Position numbers and translations under genes: made by a program
Part shown: in pieces, positions 32,638 through 43,803 of the stretch
How positions within the stretch are numbered: the stretch's first letter is position 1
How the letters are laid out: the number at the start of each line of letters is the position of its first letter
Assembly: GCA_010093515.1 (NCBI GenBank)
Contig: MU001698.1
Span: forward strand, 1 to 64,000
Origin: Lineolata rhizophorae
Taxonomy: Eukaryota; Ascomycota; Dothideomycetes; Lineolatales; Lineolataceae
Direction: 5' to 3'
DNA: 64,000 bases
The notes under the pieces: model-generated
Database searches by the model: none
The model's input: only the letters and a program-made list of their open reading frames with translations
What the model was told of the DNA's origin: nothing

Positions 32638-34624
32638 ATGTCGGCGTACGAGAAGGTCCCCGCCGCCTCGGCCAAGTTCCCCAAGCCCGCCGACCGCGCC
32701 TTTCAGTATGGCACCGCCGGGGTGAGTTGTGCCTCCTCCACCAGCTCGCCCAGACGCATGTGCTAGACTCTTGCTTAACAACTTGCTTCTTCAGTTCCGC
32801 ATGAAAGCGTGAGACTCCCTCGCTCGGGACGCGGCCCCGGCCGGATTCTCTCCCCCTGGTTTCCCAAGGCTGACGGTATGTCCTGCAGCAACCTCCTCGA
32901 CTCGGTCGTCTTCCGCGTCGGCCTTCTGGCCGCATTGCGCTCGCGCAAGCTCAATGGCCAGACCATTGGTGTTATGATCACGGCGAGCCACAACCCGCCT
33001 GAGGACAATGGCGTCAAGCTGGTTGACCCAATGGTATGCTCAGCCCTCAATCTCACTCCCATGCCATTCGCTTCCGCTAACCTCATTCGCAGGGCGAAAT
33101 GCTGGAGGTACGGCCCTCACCCTCATAGTATGCTTGACCTAACCACAAAAGAAACTGACCCCGCTCCGTCCAGGCGTCCTGGGAACCCTACGCCACCATG
33201 CTTGCGAATGCCGAATCCGACGACGCTCTCCTCTCTACCTACGAGTCTCTTGCGCAGACGCTCAACGTCTCGGCCTCGACGCCTGCCCGCGTCGTCTACG
33301 CCCGCGATACACGCGCCTCGGGCTCGCGCCTCGTAGCCGCTCTCGTGGCTGCGCTTGAGTCGGTCGACACCGAGGCCACAGACTATAAGCTACTCACGAC
33401 GCCGCAGCTGCACTACATCGTGCGGTGTCTCAACACGGCAGGGACCCCTTACGCCTACGGGGAGCCGACCGAGAAAGGTTACTACGAGAAGCTAGCGGGG
33501 GCCTTCAAGACGGTCATGGAGGGCAAGAACGGCGGGACCGTCACGGTGGATTGCGCCAATGGCGTGGGCGGACCGAAGCTGAGGGAGCTGATCAAGTATC
33601 TGCCGAGCAAGGAGCAGGGTGGGGTGGATATCAAGGTGGTCAATGACGACGTGCTGAAGCCGGAAAACTTGAATTCGCAGGTACGTTGGGAAGATTTGGT
33701 CATTGAGTGGCCATGGACAACACAACTTTTTCAGGTTAGAGATGAGGGCTGACAGTTCCCCTTCAGTGTGGCGCCGACTACGTGAAGACGCAGCAACGGG
33801 CACCGCCCTCGTCCAAGGCAACCCCTCTCGAGCGTTGCTGCTCCCTCGACGGTGATGCCGACCGTATCGTCTACTACTTCGTTGACAGCGACTCCAAATT
33901 CAACCTACTCGACGGCGACCGCATCGCGACGCTGGCGGCGTCCTTCCTGGGCGACCTGGGCAGGGCGTCCGGCCTAGCGGAGCAGCTCAAGATCGGTGTG
34001 GTCCAGACCGCATACGCCAACGGCGCCAGCACCACCTACATTGAGGGCACCCTCAAGCTGCCCGTCATCTGCACGCCGACGGGCGTCAAGCACCTGCACC
34101 ACGCGGCGACGCGGTTCGACATCGGCGTCTACTTCGAGGCCAACGGGCACGGCACCGTGGTCTTCAGCCCGGCGGCGCTCAAGGCCATCGCGACGTACGA
34201 GCCCAAGAGCCCGGCGCAGCAGCACGCGCTGCGCACGCTGACGGCGCTCACGGAGCTCATTAATCAGACGGTCGGCGACGCGCTGTCGGACATGCTGCTC
34301 GTGGAGACGATCCTGGCCCACAAGGGCTGGACTCCGGCCGACTGGCTGGGCACCTACGTCGACCTGCCCAACCGGCTCGTCCGCGTCGAGGTGCGGGACC
34401 GCGCGCTGTTCAAGGCCGTCGACGCCGAGCGCAAGCTCGAGAGCCCGCCGGGGGCGCAGGCGAGCATCGACGCGTTGGTTGGGAAGGTGCGCAAGGGGAG
34501 GAGCTTCGCGAGGGCGAGCGGGACGGAGGATGCGGTTAGGGTGTATGCCGAGGCAGCAACGAGGGGAGAGGCGGACGAGTTGGCGCAGAAGGTGGCGGGC
34601 GTGGTGAAGGGCTTTGGGAGTTGA
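32638..34624 (+). CDS. AGM1: Phosphoacetylglucosamine mutase
   Basis: Six exons (32638-32721, 32795-32808, 32889-33033, 33093-33107, 33174-33680, 33767-34624) encode 540 residues, the normal length. The enzyme converts GlcNAc-6-phosphate to GlcNAc-1-phosphate on the way to UDP-GlcNAc, the precursor of chitin, N-glycans and GPI anchors. FQYGTAGFRMKA opens domain 1, the phosphoserine loop is [11 protein letters not shown] with Ser66, the metal loop is DGDADR at 283-288, and the end carries the phosphate-binding [15 protein letters not shown]. Two exons are very short (14 and 15 nt); both are demanded by FRMKA and GEMLE. Yeast calls this gene PCM1. It is divergent from mL40. Confidence 0.96.
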
Positions 34625-35254
34625 GTCATTGGCGAAATTGAGATGAGTGATACGAGTCATGTGCCTGTTCTTGGCACAGAGATTTTCTAGGACGGGTCCG
34701 GCCTATGGATGGGTTCTCACGGAGGCTGGGACATTTGGAGGTATGGATGGAGTTGGATATAGGCTATGTCTGTTTAGGTTTATAAAAGTTTCTTGTGCTT
34801 TCTAGTCTGATTTTCTGGTTTCGTTTTATCTTCATGTAGTAGAGTGATACGAATTCGGCCTCACAAGGCGTCTATCTGTCTGTCTAGAAGGTCTCATTCT
34901 AAGACAGCCTTAGCAACGGATTCTTTGTTTGGTATGTTGATTTTCAGCGAGGCGATATTACGTTTGGCTGCAGCAGGGCTAAGAGCAGAACAAAGAACGG
35001 CCAGGTACGTCGGCATACATAATGAGCTACTTCACGCAGAAGAATGCGTTCCATGCTTGAACATTGTTTGCGCAAAACCCCTTCACCCCACATCCTCCAT
35101 CTCACCGTATATACTGCTTCATTTTCGGACTACAGACCATGTCGCCGATTACACCACCGCACCCTTCTGCTCTCTGACCGCTAGTGAGCCAAACAACTCG
35201 AAGCATCAGCAACTTTTGCTAAAAATTTAAGCAGAAACAAACAAGACCGTTGCC
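34625..35254. other. AGM1 3' region and upstream region of a small Cys-rich gene
   Basis: AT-richer spacer. A TATA-like CGTATATACTGC lies near 35109-35120, about 140 bp before the small Cys-rich reading frame. No conserved coding sequence is visible. Confidence 0.4.
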
Positions 35255-35356
35255 ATGATGTGGGTCTGTTGCGAGTGCAGTTTACTCAACCACGACACGC
35301 ATGACATATGCGCCCTCTGCTACCATGACCGGACGCACTGCGCCGGGTGCTATTAG
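35255..35356 (+). CDS. Small Cys-rich putative zinc-binding protein (33 residues)
   Basis: This frame encodes 33 residues with seven Cys and four His. The pattern is W-x-C-C-x-C, then a loop with Asn, then C-x2-C-x-H-x4-C-x2-C. The first part reads MMWVCCECSLLN, the second ICALCYHD and HCAGC. I recall the same general layout (W-x-CC-x-C ... C-x2-C-x-H ... C-x2-C) in many very short uncharacterised proteins of filamentous ascomycetes. So dense and ordered a set of metal ligands is unlikely by chance in an AT-rich spacer. A TATA-like element sits about 140 bp upstream. It could be the last exon of a longer gene, or a fragment. No function is claimed. Confidence 0.5.
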   Translation: MMWVCCECSLLNHDTHDICALCYHDRTHCAGCY

Positions 35357-37155
35357 GTAGCATCTTGGCGCGCGCTCTGTGGCGTCTAATCCTATGACGA
35401 TGAGTCTTAGGAAACTCAGGCAATGGAATGTCACAAAGGCACGTGACGTAATGGGGCAGTTTGATCTTGGATCCGTTTGGTGCTCAGCTGTTCGGGCATT
35501 CCTGATTACAGATATACTGGAATATCAAATATATTAGCATGATTACACTTGCCAAAAGCTCTTTTCCTTTTTCTGTCGTCGCCGTGACATTATGAATGCA
35601 ACTAGACGGCTCCTTCAAATAAGTCGCATATTAAATTGGGGCGATGGCTATTATTTGTGAAATCCTCCTAAGCTTGTCGAGTGCTGGATTTCCGATGGAG
35701 CGACATTTCGTAACCTCTGCGTATGCTAGAATCGAGATCCGTGCCGGGAGGCTACGACCAACTACCGGACCAGCATCTGCTACTTTACTATGATACAGTC
35801 TTTAATAGAATATTCTAAAATTTCGCCACGTGCAGCTCACCGAGCCGGATGAGCTGAATGTTATTTTTACCTTCAACAAGCGAAGGGTACGATGAACAAC
35901 GGACAAGGTTCTTTTGGCGTTGTTCCTGTCTCTAATTACGGTCGCTAGCAGTCTTTTAGTGCCACTAGTATTGACTTTCAACATACTTTAGAGAAACTCT
36001 GGACACTGTTACGAGATGATGAATAGTCGCAAAGTGGCACTTTGCATCGGCTAAGCGCTGCAAGCCTCCGCCACTACCTGCGCGTACGACAGGTGCCTTT
36101 TATTCCAATTAAAGCAAAGGATACTATTTGTTGCGCTTACGCGCACGGGGTCTTCGTCGGCGAGAAATGAACCGTATACTCAGGGGGACATACATACTGT
36201 TGGGAAAGAATTTGGTAAGTTTCTTCAGACCCTTCTAGTGCTAGTTGAACACAAGATATGAGGCTTAAACGGCCCTCACGACAGATTATTTTGATCACAG
36301 CGCGCGTCTATTACTTGTTTCTTCCATTGTGGATATTCTTCTACCGGGTTCTTAGGTTTGGTGCGAGGCCGAGGGAGCACGTAAAACATTGGCATATATT
36401 TCCATTACTATAGAACACTTGAAATCCACAGTTGAGAAAAGATTCAATATTAAGCACGTAGTATATTACGTCTCGCAGCTTAGGTACAGCAGCTTCTGGA
36501 CTTGACCAACAGCTTCGAAACAAAAGGCCAGCGAACGATCCAATAGTATAGTTAGTTGGCCAACTTGGGATGTGCAACTTGGCTCTCAAAGTGATGTCCA
36601 TACTCATATTCGTATCAGACTTGATTGTCTACACAGTCCCGTTCTATTTTGACCGTGCCAGCAGTTCCATCAGCATCTGCCACCTCATACCTCCCGTACT
36701 GGCTCTAACGCCAACTAATTACAACTTGACTCTTCTCCCTTCGACTCACACATCTCTTTCATGCCATTCTACACACACACCCGCCGCTAAGCAGCACTAC
36801 CCCCCTTCCCAATAAAACAAGTATCAAACTCCATTCCAGGATGCAATCGATCCCCGCCGCCAACCAGGACATGCGTGAGAAGCTTTTACATACCTACCCA
36901 TCCAGGGCCCGGACCCTTCCTGTCTAAACATTAATTCTCGACTCCGATTTGAAAAACAAGCAAAGCAGGGCACCCGTCAGCGCCGACGCGCATACGTGTC
37001 GGCCGGGCACCGATAGGACGTATGGCAGGCAAGAGAAAGACCCGTCTAATAAACACAACAGCGCAGAGCAAATGCATCCAACATACAGAAACTACGACAG
37101 CAACGCAAAAAACAGGCAAACAAAAATAACAGAAGCCATCCTAAATGCATCCATC
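35357..37155. other. AT-rich spacer before the CSC1 3' end
   Basis: About 1.8 kb of AT-rich sequence with stops in every frame and no recognisable gene. A short CA-rich run lies near 36769-36780. The right end should contain the CSC1 3' untranslated region. Confidence 0.55.
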
Positions 37156-40100
37156 TTACATCCTCCTCCCCCTCCTAAAATAATCATGCCCATCCTCCTC
37201 CATCACCACCCCTCCGCCCGCACCCGACGGTCCCGGCGTCCCCCCTCTACTCCCACTCCCGCTCCTATACCCACCACCACCACCACCACCCCCACCACCC
37301 CCCCTCAACTCCGCATACGAACCCCCCTCCCCAACCGAATACGGCGTCGCCGCGCCCATGGGCGCCGCGCCCTGCACGAGCCCGCCCTGCGCCCCGCCAT
37401 CGTAATACGGCGACACGCCGACGCCGGCGCCGGCGCCCACAAAGGCCCCCGTGTCCGCGTGGCCCCCGTACGGCGTGCCCGCCCTGCCGCTGCTCGCCCA
37501 GCTGCCGACGCTGCGGCGGTCGGGGCTATCGGCGCGCGCGAAGGGCGGGCCGCCGCCGCCGACGCCGCCGAAGTTGCCGCTCGGCGCGTGGTGGTAGCCC
37601 GCCGGGTACGTGGTGCCCGCCGAGGCGCCGAAGCCGTAGCCGGGAGTGCCGACGGGCTCGAAGTCCGAACCGGCGTCGCGCGTGCGTGATGAGTCGCGGC
37701 TCTGGGTGCGGCTGCCGCTCGCGGGGCTGGGGCTGAGGCCGCGCGCCCGCGGTTGCTGGTGATGGTAGCGGAACTCGTCGTAGCCGATGGCGGCGGCAGC
37801 GGGCGCGAAGGGCACGCTGGCGGCGGTGCCGGCGCGCGACATCTTACTCGGGGCGGGGCTAGCGGAGCGGCTGCCGGCCTCGCTGCCGGCGCCCGCGTTG
37901 CTCGCCGTCTCGTCGTCGAGCCGCTTGACGACCTCGGGCCGGTAGTGCGGCGAGAGCACGTCGAGCTCCGCCTCGGACACGAAGGCGAAAGTGCGGCCTA
38001 TGCCGTTTTCGGCGCCACGCTTGGGTAGATCGCGCAGCGCCATGCCAGCATCGCCGCCAGCGAGCTGGGAGTCAGTATCGATCTCGGCGGCCGCCTTGTC
38101 CCCGAAAAGGGCCAGGACGGCGGCCTCATCCTTCTTCCACACCGTCACCTTAGAGAGACGGCACGTCTCGGCCGGGTGACGACGCGCGGCTTCCTCGGAC
38201 GCGTGCTTTGCCGACTTGGTGCGCTGGTGGTGCGAACGGGCGTGGGCCTTGTTTCCGCCAGTGTGCTGCTGCTGCTGCTGCTCGAACACTTCGGCCGAGA
38301 AGGCGTTGTCGTTCTCCATGTCGGCAGCCTCGTTCTCGGATTCGTCGAGGAAGTAGTCGAGCTTGGAAAACTTCCAGTGACAGAGCCACTTAAAGGCTGC
38401 GAGGACGAAGGGCAGCGGGATCATCGCGAAGGCCGCCATTTGGTTCCACTGATTTGACAGGACGACAAGGGCGACAAAAACATTGGAGAGAAACGTGGCG
38501 ACCAGGAAACGGTTGAAGATGGTCTTCCACCAGAGGCCATGCGACTCGTGCTTGGTGGTGCAGATGTATCTAACGATGCCGTTAGCTACCGCGATAAAAA
38601 AAATTTTTTTGAAGGGTGGGACTGTGGGTCACTTACAGCAACTGATATTTCCGCATATACACGTCTACCGCAAAATAAACGGCTACGATTATAAGGATCA
38701 GCGGCTGGAGCGTGGCGAAGCACAGCGCAATCGTCGAGTAAAACATGAAGTACGTGTAGTAGAGTGGGTAGTCGAACGGATGCACGGGGGCAATCTTCTC
38801 TCGGGGCGTCTTCGCGCTCCACTGGCCTCGGATGCTGGTCCAGAACAGCGACACCAGCTGGCTCATATCGAGCGCCGCGCCGAGGGTGCGAATGGCCGCG
38901 TAAGAGACGAAGAAAGGCGCGACGTCGCAGAGGGTCTTCAGCAGCATCCGGAATAGGTCCGGGCTGGTAAACGTCTCCCACACGTTCTTGTTGTCATCAT
39001 TGTTGATGAAGCCCGAGATGACGGTCCAGCCGGCGGCGAAGAAGGAAAAAACGAGGAGGTTGTTGACGATGAAGAACATGTATAGCTTAGAGAAGACGTG
39101 ACGCTCGCGCTGGATCTTGCTCGTGTCTCCGGCGTGGTTGAGCATGCGTCGGATGATGACGGGCAAGGCCAAGAAAATCAAGGCTGCCACCGTCGGCGAC
39201 AAGATACCTTGAATGATACCCCACTTCTTCGGGTCCTTCTCGTATTCTTGGCGGAAAGCCGGCCACACCTTCGCCAAGTTGCCCATGTTGGCCAGAAAGA
39301 CGGACATGAGGACGTTGATGGGCACGTATACGATGGTAAGGACGGCGATCATGGCGTGCATCAGCGTCGACCGCCAAAAGCGTTTCTTGGGCGGCATGTC
39401 CGCATTCTCCCATATGAGATCGCGGCTGTGCTGTGCGAGACGCACGTCCGTCTTCTGCGGGTGCTTCCTGCGGGCCGCGTGGGCCACAGCGTGGGCCGTC
39501 GGGATCTTGTCGTAGGTCGCGAAACCGAACCTCTGGGGCTTTTTCTCCGCCATGGCGATGGAGCGCCGCGTGCTTTCAATCTCGGTTCGGAGCGACATGA
39601 TTCGTCCGTGGAGGTAGCTGATGGCGTCCACTTTTCCGGAGCCTTCGTGCAGCGCATCCTTCTTGGACGGCTTCATCACCGGCCGGCCGTGCGGATTACG
39701 GCCTCTTAACGAGTCCCAAAGAGCGCCAAGGCCGCCCGACCCACGGCAGTACTTGGTCAAGACCGTCTCGAGTTCGCGGACCAGTTCCTCGTGCTTCTCG
39801 ACCAGCTTGGGCAGGTCGCCAACATCACGGGCGATGGCAGCCTTTGGCGGCGGCGACGCTCGCCGGATCTCGTCAAGAATCGCGGCGACGCCGTCGTCGG
39901 AGCGGAAGTGGTCCGGGACATGGGTGACGAGCAGGGTACGTGCGTAGCCGGCTTGACGGTACTCGAGGCTACGGAAGTGCTTCCGCCGGAAACGGGCCCA
40001 GGCGCGATAGTTCATGAAGAGGAAATAGCACACGGTCACGTTGATGATGTAGGCGAAGCCGACGAGGCCCCAGAAGTCCTCGCCGAAGAGGTATTGAGGC

Positions 40101-40609
40101 GTGATGCGCTTGAGAGCGGAGATATCCGGATACGTCTCGAACAGTTCCTTGCCGCTGGTCAGGAAAATGGGAATCAGGATGGCGCAAGCCAAGACGCTCA
40201 GCACGAGGAACATGTTGCGGCACATCTTGACGAATCGAATCAGCATGGCGCCATCCAGGCCGACGATCGTGTACATCTCATCGTCGCTCGTCTTGAAGAC
40301 GGGCCCAACCCAGTCGAGCAGGCCCTTGCCGATGTGCGGCGGGTACTTCTTGAGGGGTATCTGGCCCTGCTCGGCGGCCTTGAGACGGGGAGCGTAGATG
40401 TTGCGATTGCGGGGCCGCAGGTAGGAGAAGGTCAGGAGGAGCGCGAGGGAGACGGCGAGAGCGATCAACAGCGACGTCAGGATGGCGGCGGACTGGACTT
40501 GACTGGCGAAGGGGTCCGATATCAGCGAGACGAAGACGTCGGTGGAGTCCTGGTCGTCCTGGCGGAGGTGCAGGGCGGCCGCCGGGGCGTCGCGAGCTCG
40601 CGACGCCAT
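37156..40609 (-). CDS. CSC1: CSC1/OSCA-type osmosensitive calcium-permeable channel
   Basis: Exons 38637-40609 and 37156-38569 encode 1128 residues. The N-terminal span SAAILTSLLIALAVSLALLL is followed by YAPR, the GLLDWVGPVFKTSDDEMYTIVGLDGAMLIRF block, and spans MFLVLSVLACAILIPIFL and FWGLVGFAYIINVTVCYFLF. A long cytosolic domain precedes the C-terminal group of membrane segments (LMHAMIAVLTIVYVPINVLM, PTVAALIFLALPVII, LYMFFIVNNLLVFSFFAAGW and more). This is the RSN1_TM / PHM7 / DUF221 layout of CSC1/OSCA/TMEM63 channels gated by hyperosmotic or mechanical stress. After the last span comes a tail of about 370 residues, Ser/Gly-rich with a 10-Gly run, which makes the protein longer than yeast CSC1. 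The intron is 67 bp and contains an A8T8-like tract. Confidence 0.93.
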
Positions 40610-42082
40610 GGTCGGGTTGCTGGCCTGTCGGAGACGGGAATGGGGAACGGAATTTTATGGGGCGGGATTGGAGAGCGACAAGTGGCAGAGCTAACTGCAC
40701 CGTGTCAGGGCGCCGCTACGCCATACGACGGACGGCTTTGTTGTCGAGGAGCAGGCAATGCGGCGCAGGTGAATGGCGCGGATGCGGGAGGGAGCACGCG
40801 AGACAAGTGTCTGGTGGACAAAAGGGGAGGGGGAAGAAAGAGCTCGAGAAAGCGGAACAAACGAGGGGAGGTTGCAAAACGAGCGGCGGTGGGTGGGTTC
40901 GGGCGGTACAAACGAAAGGTTGCGTCGACGCGGAGGGGGGGGGAGAGAGAGACAGAGAAAAGGGACGGACGGGGGTCGGCACGAGAAGCGTTGGGGAGCG
41001 TCTCCACTGGGTGGAGCGAGAGGCGCGAGACACGGGGATCGAGGGCCGATAACGAGCGTCGCGGCGAGGTATTTTTATCGGGCGTCGTCATCCGGGGCCG
41101 CGCTAAGCCGAGGGCAGAAGCTTCGGCGGCTCCTTCTGCGTCTGGCCCACGGCCGCCCGGGGCCTGCGCCCATTCTCCCCCCCAACGGCCTCGACGCCGC
41201 CACACCGATCGCCTGTCGTCGGCAATCTGCATACATGCACCTATATATTCCGCAAAAAGATCGCGCGCCTCGTCTCTCGCGTTGTTTCGAACGTCGTTCA
41301 GCGCTTTCACACGGCCGCTGCTGCTGCATTGGCTCCGCGACGAGAGCTCCGTGCAGGCTGGGGGCCGTGGTGGTTTCGAATCGGCGCTGAGGACGTCGCG
41401 CGACACGCCCGGGCGCCACGCCGTCGCGGCCGTAGACGGGCCCTCACTCCCTCGTCCGAGCCGGCTCATTGGACACGATCGACCCGTCCAGGAAGGCCGC
41501 TGGAAAGCCGGGACTTTTTATATAGAACATTGCTCGTCTCCAGGCGCGAAGAGCAGACGGACGATGACCGACGAACGGCCTCGCAATGGACTGGGGCGGG
41601 CGCAATGACGGGTGCTCCGTATCGACCCCGGACGCTGCCCGCATAAGCAAGCGCAGCAATTACTGGCTGACGCGCCCCGTTGAGCTCTCTCGAGATGGAC
41701 TACAAAGGTGATGTACTCCGTGCCTGGGGAGCCCCGACCCGCCAGCCGGGTTAGCAGCCTGCGCGGTGCCGGGGCTGCCTCGACCCCGGCCGGCCTGAGG
41801 CGACGAGGCAGCGTCCAAACCGGGCGGCCGCACGCTGCCGGCTGGTGCCAAGACGCCAAGGCCCGGCTGCCAGGGCGCCGGCAGCCCGACGCGGGGCCGT
41901 GCGCTCGGCTGGAGTTAAGCTTAATCGCTAAGCGACCGCTTGTGGCGCAGCGGTGGCTGGGAGCCCGCGCCTGCCCAGCCTCGCCCGTTTCACTTCCCTC
42001 ACCACCACCGCGCGCCGGCCATTGCCTCCTGCCAGCCTCCGCCAAATTTCTCCCCGACTTCACAATGCGGGCGGCCGGCCGC

Positions 42083-42088
42083 TATAAA
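42083..42088 (+). promoter_or_regulatory. TATA box
   Basis: TATAAA in the context GCTATAAAGAGCC, about 237 bp upstream of the ATG of the secreted-protein gene, followed by a C/T-rich stretch that could carry the transcription start. Confidence 0.55.
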
Positions 42089-42097
42089 GAGCCTTCA

Positions 42098-42120
42098 ACG
42101 ACCCCTGCCACAGGGGTCGT
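42098..42120. promoter_or_regulatory. Perfect 10-bp palindrome containing two STRE-like sites
   Basis: ACGACCCCTG (42098-42107) and CAGGGGTCGT (42111-42120) are exact reverse complements separated by CCA. Each arm carries the stress-response element core CCCCT/AGGGG. It lies 10 bp after the TATA box, so it could be a factor-binding site or, if transcribed, a hairpin at the very 5' end of the leader. Confidence 0.5.
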
Positions 42121-42324
42121 CGCACACTTTCCATTTTCTTCTCCATCCTCACCGCTCACTCACATTGACGAATCCCATCATCCGCTCCATCTCGCCCACG
42201 CTCTGTCGAGACCGTCTCGCCTCGACTGGAATATTTTTCACTGCCTTCACTTCACTCCACTTCACTCACACCCTCAACCTTGATATCCTTATTTAATAAT
42301 TTTCCTCAAAACCACACCTCCGCC

Positions 42325-43257
42325 ATGCGCTCTCTACTACCTCACGCCTCCCTCCCCCTCACCTCCCTCCTCCTCGCCCTCGCCGCCGCCCGCCCCCTCG
42401 ACACCCGAGAAGGCCGCGACGCGCCCCCGCTCCCCCGCCTCCGCCCGCGCGCCACCTACTCCGTCGTCAACGTCGACGGCGGCTCCTCCCCCTCATCGAC
42501 GCCCGCGCCCGCGCCCGCGTCGTCGCCGCCGCCGTCGTCGTCCCCGAGCCCCGAGACCGTCGTGCGCACCGTGACGGCGACGGTGGCCGGGCCGGCCCAG
42601 ACCGTGGTCGAGACGCGCGTCGTCAACCAAGAAGGCCCCGCGAGCACCGCGGTCGTGGTCGTGGTGACGACGGTGGCGGCGCCGGCGCCGGCGCCTTCTT
42701 CTGCCACGGCGTCGGCGGAGGAGGGCCCGTCGTCGGCAGGCGCCTCGTCGTCGCCGTCGTCGGCAGGCGCCTCGTCGTCGCCGTCGGCGCCGGGGCCCCA
42801 AGGGACGACCGTTCTCGAGACGGTCGTCACCACGGTGCCCGGCCCGACGTTGACGGCCTGTCCCGAGTGCGAGGGCCCGCCGCCGCCCGCCGCCACCGAG
42901 TACTACGATGACGGCCTCTGGCACACGTACTACCCGGTCAAGAATTTTGGCGAGGCCGGCGGCGTCGTCCCTGCCGATGGCGACGACGACGACGACTGTG
43001 ACAGCTCAACTTCCGCCGCCCCGCCCGAGGCCACCGCGATCACGACCCCGCCTTTCCCGGAGCCCACGCTGCTGCACTACGTCCCCAGCCAGAGCGCCTG
43101 GGAGACGCTGTACCCGCCGCCGTCCCCGACCGCGGGCGAGGCCGTCGGGCAGCCCAGCAGCAGCGCGGCGCCGCTGGCCGCGGCTCCGGCGGCGGGGAAT
43201 TGGACGGCCCGAGCGGCGCCTAGGGAGGCGCTCGGGCCGGTGGTGATGCTTGAATGA
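42325..43257 (+). CDS. Secreted Ser/Pro/Ala-rich protein of unknown function
   Basis: Intronless, 310 residues. The start MRSLLPHASLPLTSLLLALA followed by AARPLD is a clear signal peptide, with a possible dibasic cleavage near RLRPRATYSVVNVDGG. The middle is low-complexity with Thr/Val strings (VVRTVTATVAGPAQTVVETR, VLETVVTTVPGPT) as in fungal wall or adhesin-like proteins. A 9-residue unit SSAGASSSP is duplicated exactly. One Cys pair occurs in CPECEG, followed by a more ordered stretch, YYDDGLWHTYYPVKNFGEAG and LHYVPSQSAWETLYPP. No hydrophobic tail for a GPI anchor is seen. GC content at third positions is very high. I do not recognise the family; a wall-associated or secreted structural role is an inference. 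Confidence 0.7.
   Translation: MRSLLPHASLPLTSLLLALAAARPLDTREGRDAPPLPRLRPRATYSVVNVDGGSSPSSTPAPAPASSPPPSSSPSPETVVRTVTATVAGPAQTVVETRVVNQEGPASTAVVVVVTTVAAPAPAPSSATASAEEGPSSAGASSSPSSAGASSSPSAPGPQGTTVLETVVTTVPGPTLTACPECEGPPPPAATEYYDDGLWHTYYPVKNFGEAGGVVPADGDDDDDCDSSTSAAPPEATAITTPPFPEPTLLHYVPSQSAWETLYPPPSPTAGEAVGQPSSSAAPLAAAPAAGNWTARAAPREALGPVVMLE
42727..42780 (+). repeat. 27-bp coding tandem repeat, two exact copies
   Basis: Two adjacent identical 27-bp units encode SSAGASSSP twice inside the secreted-protein gene, and a partial third unit follows. Exact identity at synonymous positions points to recent duplication. Confidence 0.7.
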
Positions 43258-43803
43258 TTTTTTTTTTTTTTTTTGGTGTTGCCTCCCCGTTATGATTTTC
43301 ATATTTTTGCGCATGGGGAAATGAATCGGATCATGGCAAAACTCGGAAATGCCTATGATTGCCTTCACTGGTTGTACGAGATATTTTGGGGGTGTTTGAC
43401 GCTTGGTTATGGGTAAAATATTCCTTTGTAATTGGCATGGAAACGATAATAAGAATTTGGGACGGCTATGGTGGAGTTTGGGCACTGATATGGGTCTCCT
43501 TGTTTGGTAGTGTTAGACTGCGTGCGACGAGCAAGGCATTTGTCTGGAGTTGCTTTTCACAGTTTGCTAATAGAGCCATGGTTCGCCAATGGATATTGAA
43601 GAGGAGGAACGCCATGTACAACTATGAACATAGATACAAATCATGACGAATTCCATAAATACAAGCTTAATCTCCTACCTTTGAGTATTTTCACTTGTTC
43701 CAAAGCCTCTTTGAAGGCAAGTAACTTTGAGTGCGTGAAAAGCAATGAACGAATAACAAGAATTCTTTGTTTACGCCATATCTACGTGGTGACTTGACGA
43801 GAT
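43258..43803. other. Convergent 3' spacer
   Basis: Starts with a T run of about 17 bases directly after the stop codon of the secreted-protein gene. No coding sequence that I can support. Confidence 0.5.

Larger units (their letters stand above)
40610..42324. promoter_or_regulatory. Divergent region between CSC1 and the secreted-protein gene
   Basis: A GC-rich spacer of about 1.7 kb. The left third is purine-rich on the + strand, so it is a pyrimidine-rich leader for CSC1. The right end carries a TATA box and a palindrome (listed separately) and then a C/T-rich leader for the secreted-protein gene. Long open frames on both strands here are compositional. Confidence 0.5.

Noticed and set aside
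33974-34660. 228-codon minus-strand frame over AGM1 exon 6
   Set aside because: Antisense shadow of a well-identified enzyme, rich in Arg, His and Leu.
40705-41469. 254-codon minus-strand frame upstream of CSC1
   Set aside because: Compositional frame in a pyrimidine-rich leader, with no conserved motif and another frame equally open on the opposite strand.
42456-42924. Asp/Gly-rich and Arg-rich frames antisense to the secreted-protein gene
   Set aside because: They are complements of the Ser/Ala/Pro repeat codons; only the + strand has a signal peptide and leader.
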